A DNA stretch of 47,098 bases from the NCBI GenBank assembly GCA_035297265.1, contig DATGZH010000030.1:1-47098 (forward strand), in the 5' to 3' direction. How positions within the stretch are numbered: position 1 is the stretch's first letter; every line of letters begins with the position of its first letter. Positions 31,286 to 39,645 of the stretch are shown piece by piece. Source of the stretch: DATGZH01 sp035297265. Lineage in GTDB: Bacteria; Actinomycetota; Acidimicrobiia; Acidimicrobiales; RAAP-2. Position numbers and translations under genes: made by a program. The notes beneath the pieces are model-generated. The model did not search any database. It was given only the letters and a program-made list of their open reading frames with translations, and was not told where the DNA came from.

Positions 31286-33829
31286 CTACTCGAGAGGCTG
31301 GTGGGCGATGGCCGGGGGCTCGCGCCCGGCGAGGAGCCAGCCACCGACGAAGGCCACGAGGGGTATGCCGATCAGGATGACGAGCAGGTTCTTCACCGGC
31401 ACGCTCGAGAGCGACGAGAGGCCGTTCAGCGAGTTGGTCCGCAGGAAGCCGATCGTGGCCACGTACCCCGCGATCGTGCCCACGACCGCGCCGAGCAGAC
31501 CGAGCGCCCCGGCGGTGACCCCGGTCAGCGTGCGCCGGGTGTAGCTGCTGGCCCCCGTGGCCGTCAGGATCCGCAGGTCGCTAGCGGTCTCACTCCGGAT
31601 GAGCCCGATGGTCATGGCGAGGATGCCGAGGGCCAGGACGAAGCCGAACACGGTCGCCCAGTTGATGATCACCGACGAGTCCGGTTGGTCGTTCTTGGTC
31701 TCGATCGTCATGCCGGCCTGCGACGCCGTCAACCGGGCCCCGCTGATCTGCGAGGCGGTGAGCGGCTGGTCCGCCTGGATCAACCAGCCCTGGGTGCTGA
31801 CGCTGCTCTCGAGGCCGAGCGTTCTGATGGCGTGCTCGGTGACGAGAGTGTTCGGGGCCGAGGTGCCCGACGGCAAGGCGGCGACCTCCTGGATCACCGG
31901 GTTGGCGAGACAGGAGCCCTTCGGGCAGGGGAACTGCGTCGGCGGGCCATTGCCCGGCGGCGGGCCGCCCTTGTTGCCGAAGTTGCCGTACACGAGCTGC
32001 ATGTCCGAGATCGAGGAGAACCCCGGCCGCATCGACAAGACGTCGGCCGAGGGGTCGATCGACGACTGGCTGATGCCGAAGGCCCTCAGCAGCTGCGGGG
32101 TGGCCACGTAGAGCTGTCCCGAGAAGTTACGCCCCCGGGCGGCGTGGATGAGTTGTGCACTCGCCAGCTGCAGCTCGACGACGTCGTGCGTGCCCAGCCC
32201 GGCCCCGATGCTCTCGGCGCTCCTGGCCGCTGCGGCCATCTGTTCGGCCGTGGGCAATGGGCCGGGACCGTTGAAGGAGTTCGGCGTATAGACGATGAGC
32301 TGGTTGTTCGCCAGATTCGGTCCGGCGTAGTCGAGGACGTTGCCGTAGCGGGCGGCGGCGACGATGCAGATGACGACGGCGATGAGCACGCCGATGCTGA
32401 TGGCCGAGAGCGCCGAGCCCGAGCGGGCCCGGTAGCGGGCGAGGTCCCGGACGGCCAGCCGTCCGGCGATGGGACCCCGGTGGGACAGCCTGGCCAGCAG
32501 CGAGAGGGCCAGCGGCGAGAGGAGGATCACCGCCACCACCACGAGGACGAGGCCGATCACCAAGAACCCCGCGCCTCCGCCGTTCTGGCCGCCGCCGGCC
32601 ACACCGAGCAGGAAGAAGCCGATCACGAGGATGACGAGACCCGGGATCGCCGAGCGGTGGACCTGCCTCGGCGGCGCCGGGCGCCCGGCCAGGGCGGCCA
32701 CGATCGGCACCCTCGTCATGGCCTTGGCCGGACGAGAGGCGGCGAAGTAGGTGGCGATGACGGCCAGGAGGACCGAGGCGCCGATGACGCCCCAGGGCAG
32801 GGCGAACACCCCGAACAGGTGGTGCGAGCTCGTCTCGAGGTGCGGTCGATAGGCGAGCCAGATGACGAAGCCGAGGACGACACCGATCAGCGCGCCGACC
32901 ACCCCGACGATGACCCCGTTGGCCCGGACGACGAGCTTGATGTTCTTGTCGGTGGCGCCCACCGCGCCGAGCATCCCGATGGAGCGCAACCGGCGCTGGG
33001 CGAGCACCGTGAAGCCGCCGACCGCCACGAGGGCGATCAACAGCATGCCGATCGTGACGAGGGAGAGCAGGATCGTTGTCGGGTTGATGGCGTTCGACTG
33101 GGCCGCGGCGACCGAAGCGATGGACTCGAAGTTGGCGCCGAGCTTCGCCACGTTGAAACCGTGCGCGTCGAAGAGCACGGTGACCGACGAGGGCTGGGTG
33201 ACCTGGCCCGGGGCCACCAGGGCGAACTCGTCGAGCAGGCTCTGCGGGTTCTGGACGATGCCGACGACCTCACGGGACTGGCCGCCCTGGTGCCAGACGT
33301 CACCGAGGTGGAGGCCGAGCGTCGAGGCCAGTCCGCTCGTGAGCGCCACCTGGTCGGGGCCGACCGGGTAGTGGCCGCTCAGCAGCGACAACATCGGCTG
33401 TCCGAAGGCGCCGTTCGGGTCCTGGGCGCGGATGTTGTAGGTGTCGATCGAGCCGGGAATGCTGATCGTCTCGTTCTCGATGACGTCGACCGTCCCGAAC
33501 CGGTGCTGGATCGCCGCAATCTCGGCCCTCAGCCGGGAAGGCGTCGAGGCGACCGGGCCCTTGCCACCGGCGGACGCCCCTTGGAGGATGGCGAGATCCT
33601 GGGCCTTGCCGAAACCCTCGTTCGCCGGCAGGCGGGTGTTCACCGCCACGGTGGCGCCGACGAAGGTGGCGGCCACGGCCACCACGATCAGCAGCAGCAC
33701 CAGCAATTGCTGCCGCCACTCCCGACGGAACAGTCGCCACGCCCACCGCACGACGGCCTGGCGGGCGGGCATCCCACCGTCGCCCCGACCGAGCTCGATC
33801 TGGGGTCGCTCGAGGGTCACCGTGGTCAT
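31286..33829 (-). CDS. ABC transporter permease, FtsX/MacB-like
   Basis: Membrane subunit of an ABC exporter, 847 residues. About 10 hydrophobic segments are visible: one near residues 41-63, three near 270-375, then about 405-455 and 480-505, and a C-terminal group near 715-830. Large extracytoplasmic loops of the MacB periplasmic-core type lie between (about 65-265 and 510-710). This duplicated FtsX arrangement fits mechanotransmission-type ABC systems that move lipids, peptides or drugs out of the membrane rather than import. Its start overlaps the ATPase stop as ATGA. The cargo is not predictable. Confidence 0.9.
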   Translation of the reverse strand: MTTVTLERPQIELGRGDGGMPARQAVVRWAWRLFRREWRQQLLVLLLIVVAVAATFVGATVAVNTRLPANEGFGKAQDLAILQGASAGGKGPVASTPSRLRAEIAAIQHRFGTVDVIENETISIPGSIDTYNIRAQDPNGAFGQPMLSLLSGHYPVGPDQVALTSGLASTLGLHLGDVWHQGGQSREVVGIVQNPQSLLDEFALVAPGQVTQPSSVTVLFDAHGFNVAKLGANFESIASVAAAQSNAINPTTILLSLVTIGMLLIALVAVGGFTVLAQRRLRSIGMLGAVGATDKNIKLVVRANGVIVGVVGALIGVVLGFVIWLAYRPHLETSSHHLFGVFALPWGVIGASVLLAVIATYFAASRPAKAMTRVPIVAALAGRPAPPRQVHRSAIPGLVILVIGFFLLGVAGGGQNGGGAGFLVIGLVLVVVAVILLSPLALSLLARLSHRGPIAGRLAVRDLARYRARSGSALSAISIGVLIAVVICIVAAARYGNVLDYAGPNLANNQLIVYTPNSFNGPGPLPTAEQMAAAARSAESIGAGLGTHDVVELQLASAQLIHAARGRNFSGQLYVATPQLLRAFGISQSSIDPSADVLSMRPGFSSISDMQLVYGNFGNKGGPPPGNGPPTQFPCPKGSCLANPVIQEVAALPSGTSAPNTLVTEHAIRTLGLESSVSTQGWLIQADQPLTASQISGARLTASQAGMTIETKNDQPDSSVIINWATVFGFVLALGILAMTIGLIRSETASDLRILTATGASSYTRRTLTGVTAGALGLLGAVVGTIAGYVATIGFLRTNSLNGLSSLSSVPVKNLLVILIGIPLVAFVGGWLLAGREPPAIAHQPLE

Positions 33830-34548
33830 TGGTTCGGGCTCCTCGCGAGCAGCGCGTCGGGCCCGACGGCCGCGGTCGTCTGGTCGACGATGCGACCGTC
33901 ACGGATGAACACGACCCGGTCGGCCCACGAAGCGAGCTGGGCGTCGTGGGTCACCACGACGGCGGCCACGCCGCGGCGACAGGCCGCCAACACGAGGCGC
34001 ATGACCGCTTCGCCGTTCTCGGAGTCGAGCGCCCCGGAGGGCTCGTCGGCCATCAGCAGGCGCCGGTCGCCGACCACGGCACGGGCGATGGCCACCCGCT
34101 GACGCTCGCCCCCGGAGAGCTGGTCGGGGTAGTGATCGGCCCGGTCGGCCAGGCCCAGCTCCTCGAGCGCGGCCAGACCGGCGGCCTTGGCCTTCCTGGC
34201 GGCGAGCCCGTCGAGCTCGAGGGGCAGCGAGACGTTCTCGACGGCGGTGAGCCCCGGGAGCAGGTTGAAATCCTGGAAGACGTAACCGACCGACCGCCGT
34301 CGGAGACGGGCCTTGTCGTCGCGGGACATTCCGGACAGATCGATCCCCCCGATGTGGACCTGGCCGTCGGTGGGGTCCTCGAGGCTGCCGGCGATCGTGA
34401 GCAGCGTGCTCTTGCCCGAGCCGCTCGGGCCCATGACGGCCACGAGGGCACCGGCATCGACCGCCAGGTTCACCTCCCGGAGGGCGTGGACCTCGTTGGC
34501 GCCCGTGCCGTAGGTCTTCGAGACCTGGCGAAGCTCAAGGAAACTCAT
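33826..34548 (-). CDS. ABC transporter ATP-binding protein (LolD/MacB type)
   Basis: Drives the permease encoded downstream. The 240 residues have all nucleotide-binding motifs: Walker A GPSGSGKS near residue 40, Q-loop in YVFQDFNLLPG near 90, signature LSGGERQRVAIARA near 143, Walker B LLMADEPSGALD near 164 and the switch His in VVTHDA near 198. I chose the ATG at 34548, starting MSFLELRQVSKTYG; it overlaps the padR stop by 4 bases. The frame is open to 35028 only as a shadow inside padR. Confidence 0.95.
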   Translation of the reverse strand: MSFLELRQVSKTYGTGANEVHALREVNLAVDAGALVAVMGPSGSGKSTLLTIAGSLEDPTDGQVHIGGIDLSGMSRDDKARLRRRSVGYVFQDFNLLPGLTAVENVSLPLELDGLAARKAKAAGLAALEELGLADRADHYPDQLSGGERQRVAIARAVVGDRRLLMADEPSGALDSENGEAVMRLVLAACRRGVAAVVVTHDAQLASWADRVVFIRDGRIVDQTTAAVGPDALLARSPNQ

Positions 34549-35123
34549 CGGCGTGCACCAACCCTTCTTGGGAGCGGGAGTCCGTTCGGGACGGAGGTCA
34601 GCGGCTCGACCGAGGCCCGCTTGATGCGGCCCTCCACCGTGTCGAGCCAGCGGACGACGGCATCGAGGCGGAACAGCTCGGCGTCGACCACGAGAGCGAA
34701 GTTCAGGTCGAAGTGGGCCTCGTCCTCCTTCATGCGGGTCCACTGCTGCATCACCTCGACGACGTAGCGCCGGTGGACCTGGATGACCTCCCGGACGTCC
34801 AACCCGGGCAGCCGCAGGGCGACGAGGACCTTGATCACGAGCTCGTCCCGGGGCGGGGAGCTCAGGTCGGGCGGGGTCCGGAGCCACTGGTCCAGCTCCC
34901 ACTCCCCCGGCGCCGTGATCCGGAAGCCCTTCTGGGGCCCGGCCTCCTCGGTGTCGTCGGACTCGACGAGGCCGTCGCGCTCGAGGCGCTGGAGCGTCGT
35001 GTACACCTGGCCCACGTTGAGCGGCCACACGTCGCCCGTCCGCTCCTCGAACTCGTGGCGGAGCTGCAGGCCGTACTTCGGGCCCTCGCTCAGGAGGGCC
35101 AACAGCGCATGCCGCACGCTCAT
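34545..35123 (-). CDS. PadR-family transcriptional regulator
   Basis: Winged-helix repressor of 192 residues, probably governing the ABC exporter that follows it. The N-terminal wHTH (MSVRHALLALLSEGPKYGLQ, then VGQVYTTLQRLERDGLV near residue 37) is the PadR signature; the C-terminal half is the helical Vir_act_alpha_C-like dimerisation region. Three genes, padR-ATPase-permease, are joined by two 4-base ATGA overlaps. A strongly symmetrical operator candidate begins 16 bases upstream of the start, and the ribosome site is AGGAAAG. Confidence 0.93.
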   Translation of the reverse strand: MSVRHALLALLSEGPKYGLQLRHEFEERTGDVWPLNVGQVYTTLQRLERDGLVESDDTEEAGPQKGFRITAPGEWELDQWLRTPPDLSSPPRDELVIKVLVALRLPGLDVREVIQVHRRYVVEVMQQWTRMKEDEAHFDLNFALVVDAELFRLDAVVRWLDTVEGRIKRASVEPLTSVPNGLPLPRRVGARR

Positions 35124-35126
35124 AAC

Positions 35127-35172
35127 CAGGTCTTTCCTAGTAGCATACCGAGTATCTTACTGGTTAGACCTG
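35127..35172. promoter_or_regulatory. nested palindromic operator candidate for PadR
   Basis: The inner dyad at 35139-35161 reads AGTA-N2-ATAC-N3-GTAT-N2-TACT. Outer arms CAGGTCT (35127-35133) and AGACCTG (35166-35172) have almost the same centre, near 35150. The patch is AT-rich in a GC-rich genome. On the minus strand it includes a TATGCT -10-like hexamer, so binding would block padR and the ABC genes. Confidence 0.7.
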
Positions 35173-35340
35173 ACAAGCGCAATGGGGTTCGCCGGATGGT
35201 CAGGCAGCCGGTGGTGGGCAGTCAGGAGGGACCGATGGGCGCTGGTCGGGCGGCACCTCGGGTGGGCATCGGCGAGGATCGGCGATCGACGCTCAGGCTG
35301 GCCCAGTTGGCACGGTCGGGGGCCCCTGGCCCGGTCGTGC
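35173..35340. other. spacer between padR operator and 2-TM protein gene
   Basis: Lies upstream of padR and downstream of the 2-TM protein gene. A plus-strand frame from ATG 35235 has AGGAGG upstream, but it runs antisense into the next gene and is not supported. No terminator or RNA gene was recognised. Confidence 0.4.
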
Positions 35341-35724
35341 TCAGCGCCGCTGTGTCTGGCGCTCCACCTCGCGCTGGATCTCGCTCTCGCTGATCGGCCG
35401 ATGGCCGTACACGAACCACGCCCGGGCCCCGAGGATCAGGAGGATCCCCACGACCGGGTACACGATCCAGTAGTTCCAGACGTCGTGGATGCCCGAGCTC
35501 TGGCTGAACCCGTGGGTCGGCCAGCCCCCGGCGTTGTGGTACTCCGACGTCGCCCAGATGACCACCAGCAACACGATGGCCAGGGCTGAAGCGGCCAGCT
35601 CGACGCGGAAGTGGCGCCGCCGCTCGATCTGCTTGATGGCCTCTTGTCGGCGCCGATCGTCCTCTGTCGGCCGGCCGGCCTCGGTCTCGGTCTCGGACGG
35701 CGTCTTCTCGAGGATCTCAGGCAT
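35341..35724 (-). CDS. small membrane protein with two transmembrane segments (2TM-like)
   Basis: A 127-residue protein with a charged N-terminal helix (about 1-38, rich in Glu and Arg, possibly coiled-coil). Two hydrophobic segments follow at about 42-60 (LAASALAIVLLVVIWA) and 84-104 (YWIVYPVVGILLILGARAW), then a charged tail. This resembles the '2TM domain' found in small actinobacterial membrane proteins and sensor kinases, though no kinase domain is present. The ATG at 35724 has GGGAGGTGG upstream. Function unknown. Confidence 0.75.
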   Translation of the reverse strand: MPEILEKTPSETETEAGRPTEDDRRRQEAIKQIERRRHFRVELAASALAIVLLVVIWATSEYHNAGGWPTHGFSQSSGIHDVWNYWIVYPVVGILLILGARAWFVYGHRPISESEIQREVERQTQRR

Positions 35725-35863
35725 GGCGCCACCTCCCTTCCGGCCGGGACGCCTGCTCGCTTACCCTCTTCATCTGAGGATGCGCCCGGCCCCACCCACC
35801 GGCTAGGGCCGGAGGTCCCGGCGGTCCTCCGGGGCTACGCCGAGACACGAAGGAGGAGCTCGC

Positions 35864-36064
35864 ATGGACGTCGCCGAGCTGGCCGACCTCTTGAAGGAGA
35901 CGGCCGAGCACCACGACCACTTCGAGAAGATCGCACCCGAGCACGACTGGTGGGACTGGTACGCCCCCTACCTGGACGCCCGGCTGCACGGGAGCCCCTC
36001 CGAGCAGGCCGTCGAGGTGGCCAACCGGTACATGAAAGACGTCCGAGGCATCGTGCCCCGATGA
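35864..36064 (+). CDS. small conserved hypothetical protein (66 residues)
   Basis: A 66-residue cytosolic protein with the segment AEHHDHFEKIAPEHDWWDWY in its first half and GSPSEQAVEVANRYMKDV in the second. The His- and Trp-rich centre followed by an amphipathic helix looks like a conserved family that I have seen as small uncharacterised actinobacterial proteins; I cannot name a function. The start is well supported: AAGGAGG lies 7 bases before the ATG. It is divergent from the 2-TM gene, so the two may share the 139-bp promoter region. Confidence 0.75.
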   Translation: MDVAELADLLKETAEHHDHFEKIAPEHDWWDWYAPYLDARLHGSPSEQAVEVANRYMKDVRGIVPR

Positions 36065-36210
36065 CCATGACCGGCTGAAGGTCATCGGGCGCCAGTCGGA
36101 GCTCCCGCCCGCGGCGACGAACGGGTGGCGCGGGACCCCAGGGACCGCCCACCCCGATTTGAGGGGATCTCCGGGTTCTCCCGGACGGTGGGGTTGCTCA
36201 GACTGGGAGC

Positions 36211-38583
36211 ATGACCGACGTCGCCACCCAACCGACACTCGACGAGCTGGTCGGGGCCCCGCCCGCCCGACCGTCGACGATCGCACCGCCGAACCATCCC
36301 GGGACGACGGCGCCGTCGGATCGGCCCACACCGCCGTCACCGCCGGCCGGGGAGCAGCCGGAGCCGGGCACCCCCGAGGCCGGGGGCCGGGACTACGGCG
36401 TCCAGATCCTCGGGACGACGGGGGCCTTCCTCCTCGTCGTGGCGGCCGCCCTCTTCGACCTCTTCGGCGCCCGATGGGTCGGCGCGGTCGGGCGGCTGGC
36501 CGTGGTGGTCGCCCTCGATGCCCTGCTCGTCCTCGTCACCCGGGCCGCCTGGCGACGGGCCTGGCTCCGGCCGGTGGCCCCCGTCTTCCTGGGCGCGGCG
36601 ACCCTCGTCTTCCCGCTGCTCCTCGCGGCGGCCGCCGCCGACTGGGCCCGGGGCCACGGCGACCTGAGCCTGCCCTTCGGGGCGACGGCCTGCGCCCTCC
36701 TCTATGCCGGCCTCGGGGTCCGGCTCCGGTCGGTGGCCTACGGCGTGCTCGCCTCGGCCGCGGCCCTGACCGCGGTCATCAGCGGGTCGCTGGCCCTCCT
36801 CCCGCCCTCGAAGGTGCCGCTCGGGCTGGCCGTCGCCACCGCGCTCGGCGTCCTCGTCGACGCGGCGGTCCGCCTTCGCCTGGCCCGGCGGGCCACCGAC
36901 GACCCGGTCGCCGCCGTCGGTCGCTGGAGCATCCCGTTCGTCCTCGGCACCGCGGCCCTCGCCGACGGCTGGGCCTTCGTCGTGTCGAGCCGCCCCTGCG
37001 AGTGGTCGGCCGGGGCGACGCCGGCCTGCCCGCTGCAAGGTCCCCCGGTGTCACCCACCCTCCTCGCCACCACGCTCGCCTTGGTCGGGTGCGCGCTGCT
37101 GCTCGGCGCGCTGTCCTCGACGCGGCGCGTGTGGGCGGTGCCCGGAGCCGTCTCGGCACTGGGCGCGGTCGCCCTCTCCCCCGGCGTGGGCCGGCTCCAC
37201 GGCCTGGCCGTCGCGCTGTCCCTGCTCGCCGTGGCCTGGGCCGCGCACCTCGTGGCCCAGTCCATGGCCACGCCCGGGGAGAACGCCACGGTCACCTTCC
37301 TCGACGTGGTGTCGGTGCTCGCCGCGTCGGCCCTCCTCCTCGTCTTCCATGCCCCGTCCTGGCCCGTGCCGTTCGTGCTGGCCGCCGGCGCGGTCGTCCC
37401 GCTGCGGGTGGCGGCGCGACGACGGCCAGCCTTCTGGGCGCTCCCCGGGGCGGGCCTCCTCAGCGCGGCCGGTTTCTTCGCCATCTGGACCGTCGCCGCG
37501 GCGGCCGGTGTGGTGTCGTCGGCGGCGCCCGGGGCGGCCACCGCGCTCATGTTGGAGCCGGTGGCCGTGGCCTGGGTGGCCGCCGTGGTGTGGGGTCGCC
37601 GGCGCCGGGACGCCCGTCGCTACGGCGCCGCCGTCATGTCGGTCGTGCTGGCCACGGCGGCGCTGATCGCCGCGGTCGGGTCCGCCAGTCCGCCCCACTG
37701 GCTGCTCGTCGGGAACCTGCTGCTCGTGGACTGGGCGCTGTTCGAGCTGGTGGTCGAAGTGGAGGAGGCGGTCGAGCTCGCCCCCCTCGGTCTCGTCCTC
37801 GGGAGCACCGGTGCCCTCGCCGTCGCCCGGGGTCTCGGGTTCTCCGCCGTCGCCGCGCCGTTGGCCCTCCTCCCGGTGGCGGGGTTCCTCGTGGCCGTCG
37901 GCTGGGCCCGGCGCCGCCCGGACGGACAGCTGGTGTTGGGCCTCGGCACGGCCGCCGTGGCCGTCGGCTGGTCGTTGGCCGACCTCGTCCGCCCGGGACC
38001 GACGCCGCCGGCCGCCGCCCTCGCGGCCATCGGCGTCACGGCGGTCCTCCTGCTCGTCGCCGACCGGACGGGCCGGTGGTGGGGCCGGTGGCTGGCCCTC
38101 GCCGTGCTCGGCCTGGCCAGCCTCCCGCTGGCCCGCCTCGTCGGGGCGTCGAGCCCCCAGCCCTATGTCCTCGGGCCGGGTCTCGCGCTCGTGGCCATCG
38201 GCGTCGCGCTCCCCGGACGTCGGCGCGGCGCTGAGGTCGTCGAGGCCGGCCGGGTGCTGAGCGTGGCCGGCCTCGCCCTCCTCCTCGGGACCACGGCGAT
38301 CCAGGCCTTCGCCGACGGCGATCCGTGGCACCTGGGCCTCCTCGTCGTCGAAGGCGTGCTCAGCGTGGCCCTCGGCGTCGCCGCCCACCGCCGGGTGCCG
38401 GTCGTCGCCGGGGCGGCGGCGGTGGCGGCGAGCGGGCTCGGCGCCCTCTCGGGCGTCTCCTCGTCGGTGCGCCTCCTCGTCGTGATCGGCGCGGTGGCGG
38501 TCGGCCTGCTCCTGGCCGCGGTGGTCATGCTGGCCCGGCGCCGCGGACCGGTGAGGACCCGGAGCTGGAGTACGTGGTGGTGA
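36211..38583 (+). CDS. large polytopic membrane protein of unknown function
   Basis: A 790-residue protein. A Pro/Thr-rich cytosolic N-terminal tail spans about 1-62. More than 20 hydrophobic stretches rich in Ala, Leu and Val then follow almost without interruption, with short basic loops such as RRAWRR and ARRRPA. There is no recognisable catalytic motif. The layout resembles large actinobacterial proteins labelled SCO7613-like, but this is a resemblance of architecture, not a demonstrated homology. The ATG at 36211 is the only plausible start upstream of the tail. It is convergent with an alpha/beta hydrolase, 4 bases from its stop. Confidence 0.7.
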   Translation: MTDVATQPTLDELVGAPPARPSTIAPPNHPGTTAPSDRPTPPSPPAGEQPEPGTPEAGGRDYGVQILGTTGAFLLVVAAALFDLFGARWVGAVGRLAVVVALDALLVLVTRAAWRRAWLRPVAPVFLGAATLVFPLLLAAAAADWARGHGDLSLPFGATACALLYAGLGVRLRSVAYGVLASAAALTAVISGSLALLPPSKVPLGLAVATALGVLVDAAVRLRLARRATDDPVAAVGRWSIPFVLGTAALADGWAFVVSSRPCEWSAGATPACPLQGPPVSPTLLATTLALVGCALLLGALSSTRRVWAVPGAVSALGAVALSPGVGRLHGLAVALSLLAVAWAAHLVAQSMATPGENATVTFLDVVSVLAASALLLVFHAPSWPVPFVLAAGAVVPLRVAARRRPAFWALPGAGLLSAAGFFAIWTVAAAAGVVSSAAPGAATALMLEPVAVAWVAAVVWGRRRRDARRYGAAVMSVVLATAALIAAVGSASPPHWLLVGNLLLVDWALFELVVEVEEAVELAPLGLVLGSTGALAVARGLGFSAVAAPLALLPVAGFLVAVGWARRRPDGQLVLGLGTAAVAVGWSLADLVRPGPTPPAAALAAIGVTAVLLLVADRTGRWWGRWLALAVLGLASLPLARLVGASSPQPYVLGPGLALVAIGVALPGRRRGAEVVEAGRVLSVAGLALLLGTTAIQAFADGDPWHLGLLVVEGVLSVALGVAAHRRVPVVAGAAAVAASGLGALSGVSSSVRLLVVIGAVAVGLLLAAVVMLARRRGPVRTRSWSTWW

Positions 38584-38587
38584 CGCC

Positions 38588-39466
38588 TTACTGCAGCTGG
38601 TTGGCGGACCACTCGAGCAACTGGGGCACGAGGAGCGGCCAGCGTACGAAGAGCCCTTCGCTCTCGCCGCTCGTGCGAGCCCGCCCTCGCTCGTGCCATT
38701 CGGTGTCCCCCCACGGGGGCTCGACGAGCTCGGCGTTCGGCAGGACCTCGGCGATCCGCTCCGAGGTCGCCCTCGTGTGGTGGAAGTCGCTCTCCCCGCT
38801 GCGGAAGACGAGCGTCGGGAGGGTGAAGGACCGGGCGTCGGCTTCGCTCAGACCGGGGACCAGCTCACCGGTGCAGTTGCAGTAGGCGCCCATCCAGCGC
38901 TCCATCGACGCCACGAAGGCCTTCGGGTCCTGGTCCAAGAAGCGCTGCCGGTTCTCGGGGCGGCGCTCCAGCACCTCGGCCCACTCGGGCAGCGCCGCCA
39001 CGGCCTCCATCCCGTCGTTCCACGCCGCGGTGAGCGAGCCCCCGCAGTAGTGCATGCCGAGGGTCATGAGCCCGTAGACGCCGCCGCTGATCCACCACAC
39101 CGCCAGGCCGGCCGCGGCGTCGCGGTGGCTCGACGCGGCGAGCATCGACACCCGTGAGCCGCCGGAGCCACCGGTGATCACGGCCGGCGTCATGTCGAGG
39201 TGGCGGAGGAGCGCGACGAGCGTGTCGGCCTGCATCGCCGACTCCGACGGCCCGTCGAAGCAGACGTCGGACTCCCCGCAGTTCGGCCGGTCCCAGATGA
39301 GCACCTGGTTGCCGTGCTCGGCCAAGGCGTGGGCCATCTCGCGCACGCCCGGGGTGTCCTTGCTGAACCGCCCGCCCGGGGTGATGGACCAGGGACGGCC
39401 ACCGTCCCCGATGACCTCGTAGGCGATGGACAGACCGTTGACCGTTGTGTAGTGGCTCAATTTCAC
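38588..39466 (-). CDS. alpha/beta hydrolase
   Basis: Probable ester- or C-C-bond hydrolase of 292 residues. It has the SIAYEVIGDGGRP opening, IWDRPNCGESD near residue 58, the nucleophile elbow GGSGGSR near 97, an acid candidate in RSGESDFHH near 225 and a His candidate in DTEWHERG near 253. The annotated GTG at 39466 has GGAGG only one base upstream; a TTG at 39460, two codons in, has ideal 7-base spacing and may be the true start. It is divergent from the amidohydrolase and belongs to the second catabolic island. The substrate is unknown. Confidence 0.85.
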   Translation of the reverse strand: MKLSHYTTVNGLSIAYEVIGDGGRPWSITPGGRFSKDTPGVREMAHALAEHGNQVLIWDRPNCGESDVCFDGPSESAMQADTLVALLRHLDMTPAVITGGSGGSRVSMLAASSHRDAAAGLAVWWISGGVYGLMTLGMHYCGGSLTAAWNDGMEAVAALPEWAEVLERRPENRQRFLDQDPKAFVASMERWMGAYCNCTGELVPGLSEADARSFTLPTLVFRSGESDFHHTRATSERIAEVLPNAELVEPPWGDTEWHERGRARTSGESEGLFVRWPLLVPQLLEWSANQLQ

Positions 39467-39524
39467 GCCTCCACGTACATTCGGCTTAACGTCGGAAGCC
39501 CAAAAAGGGCAGTTTCACGCCTCC
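39461..39524. repeat. direct repeat of a translation-start sequence plus small hairpin
   Basis: The 12-mer TTTCACGCCTCC occurs at 39461-39472, over the hydrolase start, and again at 39513-39524, 52 bases apart. On the minus strand both copies read GGAGG followed by CGTGAAA. Between them is a GCCC-AAAAA-GGGC inverted repeat (39498-39510). It looks like a local duplication of the 5' end of the hydrolase gene. Confidence 0.6.
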
Positions 39525-39636
39525 TCCTACCGAGGAACCGACGGCTTTCGCACTCCGAACCGTACTCTGGGGGTGCGACATCGAGAACTGAGCCACTACC
39601 GACCGTTGCTCTCGGCATGGGGCCCAGATTAGTCTC

Positions 39637-39645
39637 GACGTCAAT
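39637..39645. promoter_or_regulatory. shared promoter motif, copy A
   Basis: GACGTCAAT overlapping the amidohydrolase start. On the minus strand it reads ATTGACGTC, identical to copies at 42861 and 45711. This copy does not extend to the 12-bp form shared by the other two. Confidence 0.35.

Noticed and set aside
31301..34102. 933-codon plus-strand open frame
   Set aside because: Mirror of the ABC permease gene; the translated sequence is Asp/Arg/Gly/His-rich with no domain.
35235..35393. 52-codon plus-strand frame with AGGAGG upstream
   Set aside because: It runs antisense into the 2-TM protein gene, and its Ala/Arg/Gly-rich product looks like a shadow.
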